A stretch of 64,000 bases of DNA from Bifidobacterium callimiconis (GTDB taxonomy: Bacteria > Actinomycetota > Actinomycetes > Actinomycetales > Bifidobacteriaceae): contig NZ_QXGJ01000013.1 in NCBI RefSeq assembly GCF_003952005.1, positions 1 through 64,000 of the forward strand, in the 5' to 3' direction. The notes below the pieces were generated by a model. It made no database searches, was not told the origin of the DNA, and worked only from the letters and a program-made list of their open reading frames with translations. The position numbers were made by a program, and so were the translations under genes. Positions within the stretch are counted from its first letter, which is position 1. Each line of letters begins with the position of its first letter. Of this stretch, positions 53,024-60,879 are shown piece after piece.

Positions 53024-53075
53024 TATAATCAATCTTGAAAACGGCAATCGTACTGATTTCAAGGATTCTGTGATC

Positions 53076-53099
53076 GTGAAATTAGGAAACCAATTTCAC
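53076..53099. promoter_or_regulatory. Second palindrome upstream of dehydrogenase gene
   Basis: GTGAAATT-N8-AATTTCAC, with the spacer AGGAAACC, is a 24-bp inverted repeat downstream of the TATAAT at 53024. Together with the 53010 site it suggests tight repression, probably by the LacI protein encoded at 55706. Confidence 0.55.
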
Positions 53100-53192
53100 G
53101 ATGAGCCTTCGCGATAAGTCTTCGCGATGAATCCTCGTGGTGATTCGGACGACTGCCGTGCGCGAAACGTCTGACCATTGCAAAGGAGCGTC

Positions 53193-54209
53193 ATGTCCGA
53201 GAAATTCAACGTCGTTATGTCCATCAAGCCCGGCCTGCCGGAGCAGCTGCTCACCGAGTCGATGTGGAGGCGTCTGCATGAGATCGCCAACATCGAACAG
53301 CACACCGAGATCACCGACTTCTCCGATCCGGCCGCACTCGAGCGCATGAAGGACGCCGACTACTTGTGGTACGGCTGGGAGGCCCCGCAGATCACCGCCG
53401 AGGCGCTGAACGCCATGCCGAAGCTCAAGGGCATCATCGCCGCCCAGGGAAGCGCCTACAAGGCTCTGGCCGACGAGGCCCGCCAGATCGCCAAGGATCG
53501 CGGCATCTTCGCCACCAACGTGCAGGCCGCCAACTCCATCCCCGTGGCCGAGTACTGCCTCGGCGTGGCGCTGCTCGAAAGCAAGGACTACACGCTGTCG
53601 CAGCGCCAGTACGGCGAGAAGCGCGCCTACATCAACCGTGAGGTCAACTACGCCGACGCCGGCACCTACGGCAAGACCATCGGCATCGTGACCGCCACCG
53701 CGCAGATCGCGCGCGACTTCATGCAGATGCTCAAGCCGTTCGACTTCAACGTGCTTGCCTGGAGCCGTCATCTCACCGACGAGGAGGCCGCCGAGTACGG
53801 CGCCAAGAAGGTGGACCTCGACACCGTGTTCCGCGAGTCCGACATCGTGTCCATCCACACGCCCGGCATCCCGCAGACCGCCGGCATGATCGGCGCGCAC
53901 GAACTCGGTCTGATGAAGGACGGCGCCCTGCTGCTCAACTCCGCCCGCGGCATCGTGATCGACCACAAGGCGCTTGAGAAGGAGCTCGTCTCCGGCCGCA
54001 TCCGCGCCGTGCTCGACGTGACCGACCCGGAGGAGCCGCTGCCTGCCGACAGCCCGCTGTGGGATCTGCCGAACGTGGTGCTCACTCCGCACATCGCCGG
54101 CTCCATGGGCTGCGACCTCAACCGCATGGGTGCTTCCGTGCTCGCCGAGTTCGAGCACATCGCCGCCGGTGAGCCGCCGGTGCACTTCGAGGCCAACCCG
54201 CTGGACTGA
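53193..54209 (+). CDS. D-isomer-specific 2-hydroxyacid dehydrogenase family protein
   Basis: This 338-aa oxidoreductase has catalytic Arg in LLNSARGIVIDHKAL, Glu in VLDVTDPEEPLP and His in VVLTPHIAGSM. The NAD-binding loop is TYGKTIGIVTATAQIARDF: the second and third glycines of GxGxxG are Thr/Ala, so cofactor binding deviates from the norm. AAAGGAG precedes the ATG. It is followed 44 nt later by a YihS-type isomerase gene, and follows a surface lyase gene. I infer a step in sugar-acid metabolism (2-keto/2-hydroxy acid interconversion). Confidence 0.87.
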   Translation: MSEKFNVVMSIKPGLPEQLLTESMWRRLHEIANIEQHTEITDFSDPAALERMKDADYLWYGWEAPQITAEALNAMPKLKGIIAAQGSAYKALADEARQIAKDRGIFATNVQAANSIPVAEYCLGVALLESKDYTLSQRQYGEKRAYINREVNYADAGTYGKTIGIVTATAQIARDFMQMLKPFDFNVLAWSRHLTDEEAAEYGAKKVDLDTVFRESDIVSIHTPGIPQTAGMIGAHELGLMKDGALLLNSARGIVIDHKALEKELVSGRIRAVLDVTDPEEPLPADSPLWDLPNVVLTPHIAGSMGCDLNRMGASVLAEFEHIAAGEPPVHFEANPLD

Positions 54210-54253
54210 CGGAACGCCCGACAGGACAACAGGACATAGGACAGGAGCGTTTC

Positions 54254-55504
54254 ATGGACAAGAAGTACGAATACGGCACCGAGGAGAACCGTGCCCTCCT
54301 CAAGCGCGAAACCGAGAACCTGCTCGGCTTCGGCCACAAGTTCCCAGCGCCCGGCGGCGGCTCCGCCTGGCTCGACAACGAAGGCAACCCCGACCCGTCG
54401 CGCGGCATCCAGACGTGGATCACCTGCCGCATGGCGCACGTGTACTCGCTGGGCACCCTGCTTGGCCACCCCGGTTCCGAGGAGCTGGTCGACGCCGCGG
54501 TGGAGGGTCTGCTCGGCCATCTGCACGACGACGAGAACGGCGGCTGGTACCCCGAGATCACGTGGGACGGCAAGCCCGCCCCCGACAAGATCTGCTACGC
54601 CCACGCCTTCGTGATCCTCGCCGGCACGTCCGCCACGCTGATCGGCCGCCCGAAGGGCCCCGAACTGCTGGAGAAGGCGCTGGACGCCTACAACAAGCAC
54701 TTCTGGGATGACGAGATCGGTCTGGCCGTGGACACGTGGAACACCGAGTTCACCAAGCTCGACCCGTACCGTGGCCTCAATGCCAACATGCACACCACCG
54801 AGGCCTTCCTCGCCGTGGCCGACGTGACCGGCGACGAGGAGTACCGCCGTCGCGCGGGCCGCATCATCGACCACGTGGTGGGCTGGGCCGCCAACAACGA
54901 ATGGCGAATCCCCGAGCATTTCAACGAGGACTGGACCCCGGACCTCGAATGCAACCGTGACAAGCCCGACGACCAGTTCAAGCCGTTCGGCGCCACCCCC
55001 GGCCACGGCATCGAATGGGCGCGTCTCATCACCCAGTACGCGCTCAGCTCCGATCGCCCGCAGGCCGAGAAGGATCGCCTGATCGCCGCCGCCGAGCACC
55101 TGTTCGCCCGGGCGCTCGAGGACGGCTGGAACCGCAACGGCACCGTCGGACTTGCCTACACCACCGACTGGGACGGCAACCCCGTGGTCACCGACCGCAT
55201 GCATTGGACGCTCGCCGAGTCGGTGAACACGTCCGCCACGCTCGCCAAGGTGACCGGCAAGCAGGTGTACAAGGACTGGTACGCCAAGTTCTGGCAGTAC
55301 ATCGACGAGCATCTGGTCGACCACGACAAGGGTTCGTGGTTCCACCAGCTCGACAAGGACAACAACGTGCTCGACACGGTGTGGCCCGGCAAGTCCGACC
55401 TGTACCATGCCACGCAGTGCACGCTGATTCCGCTGCTCGATCCGGCCGTGTCCGTGGCGCCGGCGCTCAAGGCCGCCAGGGCCGAATCCGCCAAGGAAGC
55501 GTGA
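54254..55504 (+). CDS. AGE-superfamily aldose-ketose isomerase, YihS-like
   Basis: This 416-aa (alpha/alpha)6-barrel enzyme has the two histidines used by YihS/mannose isomerase enzymes. They lie in TPGHGIEWARL (about residue 251) and GKSDLYHATQCTLIP (about 385), close to the spacing known for YihS (248/383). Family members interconvert mannose, glucose, fructose or sulfoquinovose, or epimerise N-acylglucosamine; no ATP loop typical of renin-binding AGE proteins is apparent. ACAGGAGCG leads the ATG. Operon context suggests isomerisation of a monosaccharide released from the lyase-derived oligosaccharide. Confidence 0.85.
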   Translation: MDKKYEYGTEENRALLKRETENLLGFGHKFPAPGGGSAWLDNEGNPDPSRGIQTWITCRMAHVYSLGTLLGHPGSEELVDAAVEGLLGHLHDDENGGWYPEITWDGKPAPDKICYAHAFVILAGTSATLIGRPKGPELLEKALDAYNKHFWDDEIGLAVDTWNTEFTKLDPYRGLNANMHTTEAFLAVADVTGDEEYRRRAGRIIDHVVGWAANNEWRIPEHFNEDWTPDLECNRDKPDDQFKPFGATPGHGIEWARLITQYALSSDRPQAEKDRLIAAAEHLFARALEDGWNRNGTVGLAYTTDWDGNPVVTDRMHWTLAESVNTSATLAKVTGKQVYKDWYAKFWQYIDEHLVDHDKGSWFHQLDKDNNVLDTVWPGKSDLYHATQCTLIPLLDPAVSVAPALKAARAESAKEA

Positions 55505-55570
55505 GGCAATCGCTTACAGGCCGTGGTGGATGTCATCGCGGCCTGAAATAATCGGCAATTAGTCGCGTAT

Positions 55571-55600
55571 CGGCATGAAGTCTGAAACGATTTCATGCCG
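55571..55600. promoter_or_regulatory. Inverted repeat between isomerase and LacI genes
   Basis: CGGCATGAA-N12-TTCATGCCG, with CTGAAACGATTTC inside, is an inverted repeat upstream of the LacI start at 55706. It contains a TGAAAC-GATTTCA operator-like core, so autoregulation by the LacI product is likely. It may double as a terminator. Confidence 0.5.
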
Positions 55601-55705
55601 ATACTTGTACGCGTGATATGTGTAGGTTCGTATGTGCGGGTCGGTTTGCACGTGCACGTACGCGCATACACATATACGCGCAGTAGTACCACTCAAGGAG
55701 TCCAT

Positions 55706-56737
55706 ATGTCTAGGAACGCGCAACGCAGCACGCCGGTGATCAAGGACGTCGCCAAGCTGGCAGGAGTGTCCGCGCCCACCGTATCGCGGTATCTCAACGG
55801 CACCGCCAACGTGAATGAGGAGAAGCGCGAGCGCATCGCGCAGGCCATCAAACTGCTGGGATACAAGCCGAGTATCGTCGCCCGCGCGCTGGCCAACAAG
55901 GAGATGGACTCCGTGATGGTGTTCGCCGCCAACTCCGGCACGTTCTCCACCAACATGACCAACATCGGCGTGGAACGCGGCGCGCAGTCGAAGAACTACC
56001 TGTTCGCCGTCACCTCGCTGAGCGAGAACCGTCTCGACGACGTGCAGCAGATGGTGCAGATGGCGCTCGGCGCGAATCCGGCCGGCGTGATCGTGTACGA
56101 GTACGACCGTGCCGGCGCCGAGGCGCTGCGCTACATTCCCGACGACATGCCGCTGGTCATCGTGGGCGGCAACGCGGGGGAGGGGCCGTATCAGGTCATC
56201 AACTCCGAGCGTGACGGCGGTCGCGCCATGACCGAATACCTGCTCAAGCTCGGCCACAGGACGGTGTTCCACGTGGCCCGAGCCGAAGGTCCGAGCGGCA
56301 ATACGCGTACCAACGGCTGGCGTGACGCGCTTACCGCGGCCGGTGCGCCGATTCCCGAGATCGTCCGTGTGTCCGCAACGGACCTTGAGGAGGCCGTGGA
56401 GGCTGGCCGCGCACTCGGACGACGTAGCGACGTGACCGCGATCTTCGCCGGCAACGACGAGACTGCGATCGCCGTGATCAACGGTCTGCGCGAGGTGGGT
56501 CGTCGTGTGCCCGAGGACGTGAGCGTGGTCGGCTTCGACGATCGTCAGTTCGCGCCGTTGTGGAGGCCTGCGCTGACGAGTTATCGGCAGAATTTCAACG
56601 ATATGGGCGAGCGCGCGTTCGCCATGCTCTACGAGCAGATCCAGGCCAAGCGTGCCGGCGAGGAGCCGCCGCAGTCGCGTCTGGAGACCGTGCAGGGCGC
56701 CATGGTCGTGCGTGATTCCGCCAGCGAGCTGGCGTAG
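55706..56737 (+). CDS. LacI-family regulator
   Basis: This 343-aa repressor has HTH TPVIKDVAKLAGVSAPTVSRYLNGT, hinge LGYKPSIVARALAN and a ligand domain with VYEYDRAGAEALRYIPDDMPLVIVGG and ending VGFDDRQFAPLWRPALTSYRQNF. AAGGAGTCCAT precedes the ATG at 55706; the frame is open from 55595 but that part encodes unlikely residues. It lies directly behind the dehydrogenase-isomerase operon, and probably controls it and the nearby GH genes through TGAAACCG-type operators. Confidence 0.92.
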   Translation: MSRNAQRSTPVIKDVAKLAGVSAPTVSRYLNGTANVNEEKRERIAQAIKLLGYKPSIVARALANKEMDSVMVFAANSGTFSTNMTNIGVERGAQSKNYLFAVTSLSENRLDDVQQMVQMALGANPAGVIVYEYDRAGAEALRYIPDDMPLVIVGGNAGEGPYQVINSERDGGRAMTEYLLKLGHRTVFHVARAEGPSGNTRTNGWRDALTAAGAPIPEIVRVSATDLEEAVEAGRALGRRSDVTAIFAGNDETAIAVINGLREVGRRVPEDVSVVGFDDRQFAPLWRPALTSYRQNFNDMGERAFAMLYEQIQAKRAGEEPPQSRLETVQGAMVVRDSASELA

Positions 56738-56749
56738 CGAGTCCGCACC

Positions 56750-56881
56750 GGTCGTACATCGATTGCGCGGCTGCTTGCCGAGCATAATGGCACCAAGCTG
56801 CCCAATGCCCAGCGGTGGATTGCCACTGCCCGCAAGCGTGGATTCCTTGCGCCGGTGGCCAGGGGACAGCGCAAGCGGTAG
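56750..56881 (+). pseudogene. Remnant of an HTH-type protein C-terminus
   Basis: In one frame the DNA reads SIARLLAEHNGTKLPNAQRW then IATARKRGFLAPVARGQRKR-stop. This looks like the end of a small HTH protein (SIARLLAEHNG...AQRWIATARKRGFL as recognition segment). There is no start or upstream coding part: the frame runs into the preceding LacI gene. I read it as a 3' fragment of a lost gene. Confidence 0.5.
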
Positions 56882-56971
56882 GGGGCTCTTTGCGCCGGCG
56901 AGCGCGGGGCTGTGATGGGTTCACGGCCTCGCGCCTTCTCCTCGTTGATCTTGGGACGGAGATTGATTTTT

Positions 56972-57170
56972 GGGGCAATCGTTGAGTTCTGCGCGGAAAA
57001 TGGGGGAGTGCAGACATCTATCCTCGAGTTCTGTGCGCTGAAATGCCGAGAGACGGAGTATAAGCGTTGGAATTTCAGCGGCCATACTTCGAATTGCGCT
57101 GTTTGGGTGCACAGAACTCGAGGATAGATGTCTGCAGGGGGATGGAATCCGCACAGAACTCGCAGTTAGG
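56972..57170. repeat. Nested inverted-repeat element (type D), copy 4
   Basis: GGCAATCGTTGAGTTCTGCG (56972) and CAGACATCTATCCTCGAGTT (57011) are mirrored by CACAGAACTCGAGGATAGAT (57110) and CACAGAACTCGCAGTTAGG (57152). The inner arms are perfectly complementary over about 23 nt, although their sequence differs from copies 1-3. The rest of 56882-57369 shows no gene. Confidence 0.82.
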
Positions 57171-57369
57171 TGGGGTTCTCGTGATTCGTTTCCGTGTTTC
57201 GACGCATGAGGCTCCTATAGTGGTGGCCCGAAGACGCCGATGTGCGGGGTGCCGGAGGGGAGTCATGTGCCGAGCGTTCTGGGTCGTCGACGTGATGATG
57301 GGAGCCGCAGTGGGGGACATGGGGGACCGTGGCCGGATCCATTGGGGCGCATGACAAAAGGGGGATGCC

Positions 57370-57882
57370 ATGGAATTCATGGATGTTGTTCGTGCTCGTT
57401 ATGCATGCCGCAAGTATGAGGACCGGCCGGTCGACCAGTCCGATCTTGACGCGATTCTGGAGGCGGGCCGTCTGGCTCCGACCTCCACCGATCAGCAGGA
57501 GCAGCATGTGTACGTCATCCGGTTCGAATCTGGTCTGGAGAAGATCGACGCGCTGAGCGAATGCCGGTACGGCGCGCCGCTGGTGCTGCTGATTACATAC
57601 GACAAGACCGATGTGTACGAGTATCCGGGCGGCAAGTACGACTCCGGCGTGGAGGACGCGTCCATCGCCGTGACGCACATGATGCTCGAGGCTACGGAGC
57701 GCGGCGTGGGTAGCTGCTGGGTCAACGTGTTCGACCCGGACAAGGTGAAGGCGGCGTTCAATCTGCCCGAGAATGAGCAGGTCGTGGCCATGCTGGATCT
57801 GGGGTATCCGGCCGCCGACGCCAAACCGTCGGCCAAGCATGATCATCGCAAGCTGATCTCGGATCTTGTCACGTATCTGTGA
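57370..57882 (+). CDS. Nitroreductase family protein
   Basis: This 170-aa FMN-dependent oxidoreductase of the NfsB/FRP fold has VVRARYACRKYEDRPV (FMN phosphate contacts), LEAGRLAPTSTDQQEQHVYVI, and ASIAVTHMMLEATERGVGSCWVNVFDPDKV with the GxGSCW loop. The end is AMLDLGYPAADAKPSAKHDHRKL. AAAAGGGGG stands before the ATG. It usually reduces flavins, nitro compounds or quinones. It is a single gene closed by its own terminator and probably not part of sugar metabolism. Confidence 0.92.
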   Translation: MEFMDVVRARYACRKYEDRPVDQSDLDAILEAGRLAPTSTDQQEQHVYVIRFESGLEKIDALSECRYGAPLVLLITYDKTDVYEYPGGKYDSGVEDASIAVTHMMLEATERGVGSCWVNVFDPDKVKAAFNLPENEQVVAMLDLGYPAADAKPSAKHDHRKLISDLVTYL

Positions 57883-57901
57883 CGGAGATTTCATAATCGT
57901 C

Positions 57902-57966
57902 GGCGGGATTCGCGATAGACGCCTTCGGTGAAGGGGCGTTCAACGCGGCGAGTCCCGCCTCTTTTC
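57902..57966 (+). terminator. Terminator after nitroreductase gene
   Basis: GGCGGGATTCGC...GCGAGTCCCGCC encloses a second stem (GACGCC...GGGCGTT) and is followed by TCTTTT. A compact two-hairpin rho-independent terminator. Confidence 0.8.
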
Positions 57967-58024
57967 GTATTTCCGTAAAACCCGGTTTGTCGTAGCGGGA
58001 AGGTGGTGTACACTGGAGTTGTTT

Positions 58025-58040
58025 TTGAAACCGGTTTCAA
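58025..58040. promoter_or_regulatory. Perfect LacI-type operator upstream of TIM-barrel isomerase
   Basis: TTGAAACCGGTTTCAA is a perfect 16-bp palindrome about 80 nt before the start at 58119. TTGTCG and TACACT (about 57987 and 58009) upstream may be the promoter. The GAAACCGGTTTC core is the strongest operator match in the window and links this gene to the GAAACCG sites at 53010, 48652 and 16846. Confidence 0.8.
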
Positions 58041-58118
58041 TATTGGGTTGAGAAAGACGCCGATATTGATAACCGAATGAACAAAACCTCAGCAACGAGG
58101 CTTAGGAAAGGATTTGCC

Positions 58119-59009
58119 ATGGCTTGGGAACTGGCTGCAAGCACACTCGGCGCACCGTACGACACGATGAATGAGCTCGCCAAGACCTTCACTGAAACCG
58201 GTGTAACGAAGATCGAGGTCGCGGTCGGCGATGAAATGAAATTCACCATGAACTCCACCGACGACGAGCTCAAGGCCATGCGCGACGAACTCGCCGAAAA
58301 GGCCAACGTCTCCATCTTCTCCGTGGACTCCCGCGTGCAGGTGTGCAACCCCGACCGCACCGAGGACGAGCTGCTGGAAAGCCTGGAACACTGCCTGCAC
58401 ATGGCCGACGTGCTCGGCGCCCAGTACGTGCGCGTGTTCCCGACCGCCCCGCTCGACCCGTGCTGGACCCCGGACCGCCTGCCCGGCCTCGCTCTGCCCG
58501 ACGGACAGAACCTCGCCGGCATCTCCAAGCGTGGTGCGGCCATCATCGTCAAGGCCCTGCCGCTGGCCGACAAGCTCGGCGTGCAGCCGCTGCTCGAGAC
58601 CCACGACTCGCACACCAACGGTGAGCGCAACGCCATGATCCACGCCGAGATCGATCGCCTGGCCCCGGGCAACCGCGTCGGCAGCATCTGGGATCTGGCC
58701 CACCCGTGGCGCGTGGGCGAGGATCCGGTGACCACGTTCGAGTACATCGGCCAGTACATCGCGAACGGTCGTGGTCTGGTGCAGATCAAGGACTGTGCGT
58801 TCCCCGGCGACCAGACTCCGGTGCTGCAGGGCACCGGCCGTGTGCCGCTGGCCAAGTGCTGCCGCCTGCTGAAGAACGGCGGATACACCGGTCCGCTGTC
58901 GCTGGAGTGGGAGCGCCGCTGGTACCCCGAGGTCGCGCCGCTCAAGGATGCGCTTGTGGCCGCGCAGAACGCCATCGACAACCTGCCGCTCGACGCCCAG
59001 CTGGCGTAG
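58119..59009 (+). CDS. Sugar phosphate isomerase/epimerase family (AP_endonuc_2-like TIM barrel)
   Basis: This 296-aa TIM-barrel protein has metal-site residues in QPLLETHDSHTNGE (Glu), GSIWDLAHPWRVGED (Asp) and GPLSLEWERRWYPE (Glu). The usual His of the H-x-KD motif reads LVQIKDC, i.e. Gln. Relatives interconvert ketoses, epimerise sugars or act on inositol derivatives. GAAAGGATTTGCC precedes the ATG at 58119; an upstream in-frame ATG at 58077 lacks a good site. A strong LacI operator just upstream and GH genes downstream suggest a catabolic step for a released monosaccharide. Confidence 0.85.
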   Translation: MAWELAASTLGAPYDTMNELAKTFTETGVTKIEVAVGDEMKFTMNSTDDELKAMRDELAEKANVSIFSVDSRVQVCNPDRTEDELLESLEHCLHMADVLGAQYVRVFPTAPLDPCWTPDRLPGLALPDGQNLAGISKRGAAIIVKALPLADKLGVQPLLETHDSHTNGERNAMIHAEIDRLAPGNRVGSIWDLAHPWRVGEDPVTTFEYIGQYIANGRGLVQIKDCAFPGDQTPVLQGTGRVPLAKCCRLLKNGGYTGPLSLEWERRWYPEVAPLKDALVAAQNAIDNLPLDAQLA

Positions 59010-59051
59010 GGGAAAACAAGAAATTGCGGGCGGGGGACTGAGTGGGGGTCA

Positions 59052-59351
59052 ACTCCCCCTCAGTCGGCTGCGCCGACAGCTCCCCTCAATCATGAGGGGA
59101 GCCGGTTGGAATTGGCTGGCTCCCCTCTCTGAGGGGAGCTGTCAGCCGTGAGGCTGACTGAGGGGAGCCGGTTGAAATTGGAGTAAGTCCCTCCCTCAGT
59201 CATGCGTTCGCATGACAGCTCCCTCCCCGGGAGGGAGCACGGGGGAGGGATTCTGTCTGCTTGCCGCAATCATGAGGGAGCACGGTCTCTGCATCCTGTG
59301 TGCTCCCTCCCAGGGAGGGAGCTGGCCGCCGAAGGCGGACTGAGGGAGGGG
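59052..59351. repeat. Long compound array of type B repeats
   Basis: About 300 nt hold two TCCCCTC-subtype units (59052-59170) and then two CCCTCCC-subtype units (59186-59351). The variable hairpins are TCGGCTGCGCCGA, TGTCAGCCGTGAGGCTGAC, TCATGCGTTCGCATGA and GGCCGCCGAAGGCGGAC. Both subtypes are side by side here, showing that they share one architecture. The array separates the TIM-barrel gene from the GH28 gene on the same strand. Confidence 0.8.
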
Positions 59352-59445
59352 TCCAACACCGCCGGCACCGATGACAGCCATCGCCGACACCATCACCCAT
59401 CACCCCACCCCGCCACTACATCACACAACACGAAGGAGTTTTTCA

Positions 59446-60825
59446 ATGACGATTGATCCCCGTACCTACGGCGCCAAGGCGGACGGCACGACCAACGACG
59501 CCGCGGCCATCCAGCAGGCCATCGACGCATGCGCGGCGAACGGCGGAGGAACGGTCAGGCTGGCCGACGGCGCGTTCTGCTCCGGCACGCTGTTCCTGAA
59601 GTCGAACGTGTACCTCAACATCGCCGCATCGGCGAAACTGGTCGCCAGTCCGAACATCGCCGACTACTCGCCGAACGTGCACCACAATCGCTACCGCAAC
59701 GAGCATGACATCGACCGTTGCTTCATCTACGCCGAGGACGCGCATGACTTCGGCCTGATCGGCCACGGCGAAATCCAGGGCCGGGCCGAGGTCTTCCCCA
59801 ACGAGGGATTGATCTACCGTCCGATGATGATCCGCATGCTGCGCTGCTCAAACGTGCACGTCGAGAATCTGCGCCTGTACAACGCGGCCGCATGGACCAC
59901 CGCGTTCCTTGACAGCGAATACATCTGGGTGCGCGGCGTGGATATCAAGAACGACAAGCGCTACAACGGCGACGGTCTCGACTTCGACGGCTGCGCGCAC
60001 GTATTCGTCTCCGACTGCTACGTGCGTGGCACCGACGATAACTTCTGTCTGCAGGCCAGCAGCCGTGACTATCCCGTGCATGACGTCCACGTGACCAACT
60101 GCGAGTTCTCCGGCATCTGCGCCGGCATCCGCATCGGCCTGAAGTCGATCGGCGACATCTACAACGTCACGATCAGCAACTGCACGCTCAACCGCGTGTG
60201 GCGCGAGGGCATCAAGATCGAAAGCACCGAGGGCGGCACGATCAGCGACATCAGCGTCAGCAATATCGTGATGCGCAATGTCACCCGTCCTATTTTTGTG
60301 ATCCTCAACAATCGTTTCGAGCCAGACGACCTTGGTACGTCGATTGAACTTACTCGTATGCCGACGATCGGTCATCTGGAAAACGTTGATATCTCACATC
60401 TGACGGCGGTCGACGACGAAGAGATGGTCAACACGCACATGCGCTTCACCGACGACGTGATGGGCTCGCCGCGGTTCAACGGCATCCGCTTCGACGCGGC
60501 CGACGGCCATCCGATCAGCGGCGTGACGCTCAGCGATATTCGGTACACGTTCATCGGCGGCGTGAAGAAGACCGACATTCCGTCCGACGACGAATACCCG
60601 AAGGTGCTTGACCGACTGGTCACGACGGACAACAAGTCCAGCGAAAACTACTGGCCCGACTGGTCGCGCACGTCGTTCATGGACCTGCGCAACGTGACCG
60701 ACCTGCAGCTGCGCAACATCCGACTGAAGACGCTGCACGACGACGAACGTCCCGCGATCCTCACCGACGGCTGCGACGACATGATCGCCGACAACATCCG
60801 CGTCAACGGAAAGGCGTGGGCGTGA
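59446..60825 (+). CDS. GH28-family (polygalacturonase-like) right-handed beta-helix enzyme
   Basis: This 459-aa cytoplasmic protein (no signal peptide) opens with DPRTYGAKADGTTNDAAAIQQAI, the pectate-lyase-superfamily start. The GH28-like active site is NGDGLDFDGCAHVFVSDCYVRGTDDNFCLQAS, with Asp residues matching the N-x-D and DD motifs. It also has GICAGIRIGLKSIGD in place of GHG and REGIKIES as RIK. The missing GHG histidine suggests a GH28-related enzyme with non-pectin specificity. AAGGAG precedes the ATG at 59446. It lies 54 nt before a GH36 gene, probably one operon acting on imported oligosaccharides. Confidence 0.82.
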   Translation: MTIDPRTYGAKADGTTNDAAAIQQAIDACAANGGGTVRLADGAFCSGTLFLKSNVYLNIAASAKLVASPNIADYSPNVHHNRYRNEHDIDRCFIYAEDAHDFGLIGHGEIQGRAEVFPNEGLIYRPMMIRMLRCSNVHVENLRLYNAAAWTTAFLDSEYIWVRGVDIKNDKRYNGDGLDFDGCAHVFVSDCYVRGTDDNFCLQASSRDYPVHDVHVTNCEFSGICAGIRIGLKSIGDIYNVTISNCTLNRVWREGIKIESTEGGTISDISVSNIVMRNVTRPIFVILNNRFEPDDLGTSIELTRMPTIGHLENVDISHLTAVDDEEMVNTHMRFTDDVMGSPRFNGIRFDAADGHPISGVTLSDIRYTFIGGVKKTDIPSDDEYPKVLDRLVTTDNKSSENYWPDWSRTSFMDLRNVTDLQLRNIRLKTLHDDERPAILTDGCDDMIADNIRVNGKAWA

Positions 60826-60879
60826 GGGAAGCCAGAGTGAGGGTATCTGGCCCGACTGAACAAGAAACGTGAGGAGCAC

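Noticed and set aside
54254..59009. Complete sulfoquinovose catabolic cluster
   Set aside because: Only a YihS-like isomerase fits. No sulfoquinovosidase, kinase, aldolase or sulfolactaldehyde reductase is present, and the dehydrogenase is of the 2-hydroxyacid type.
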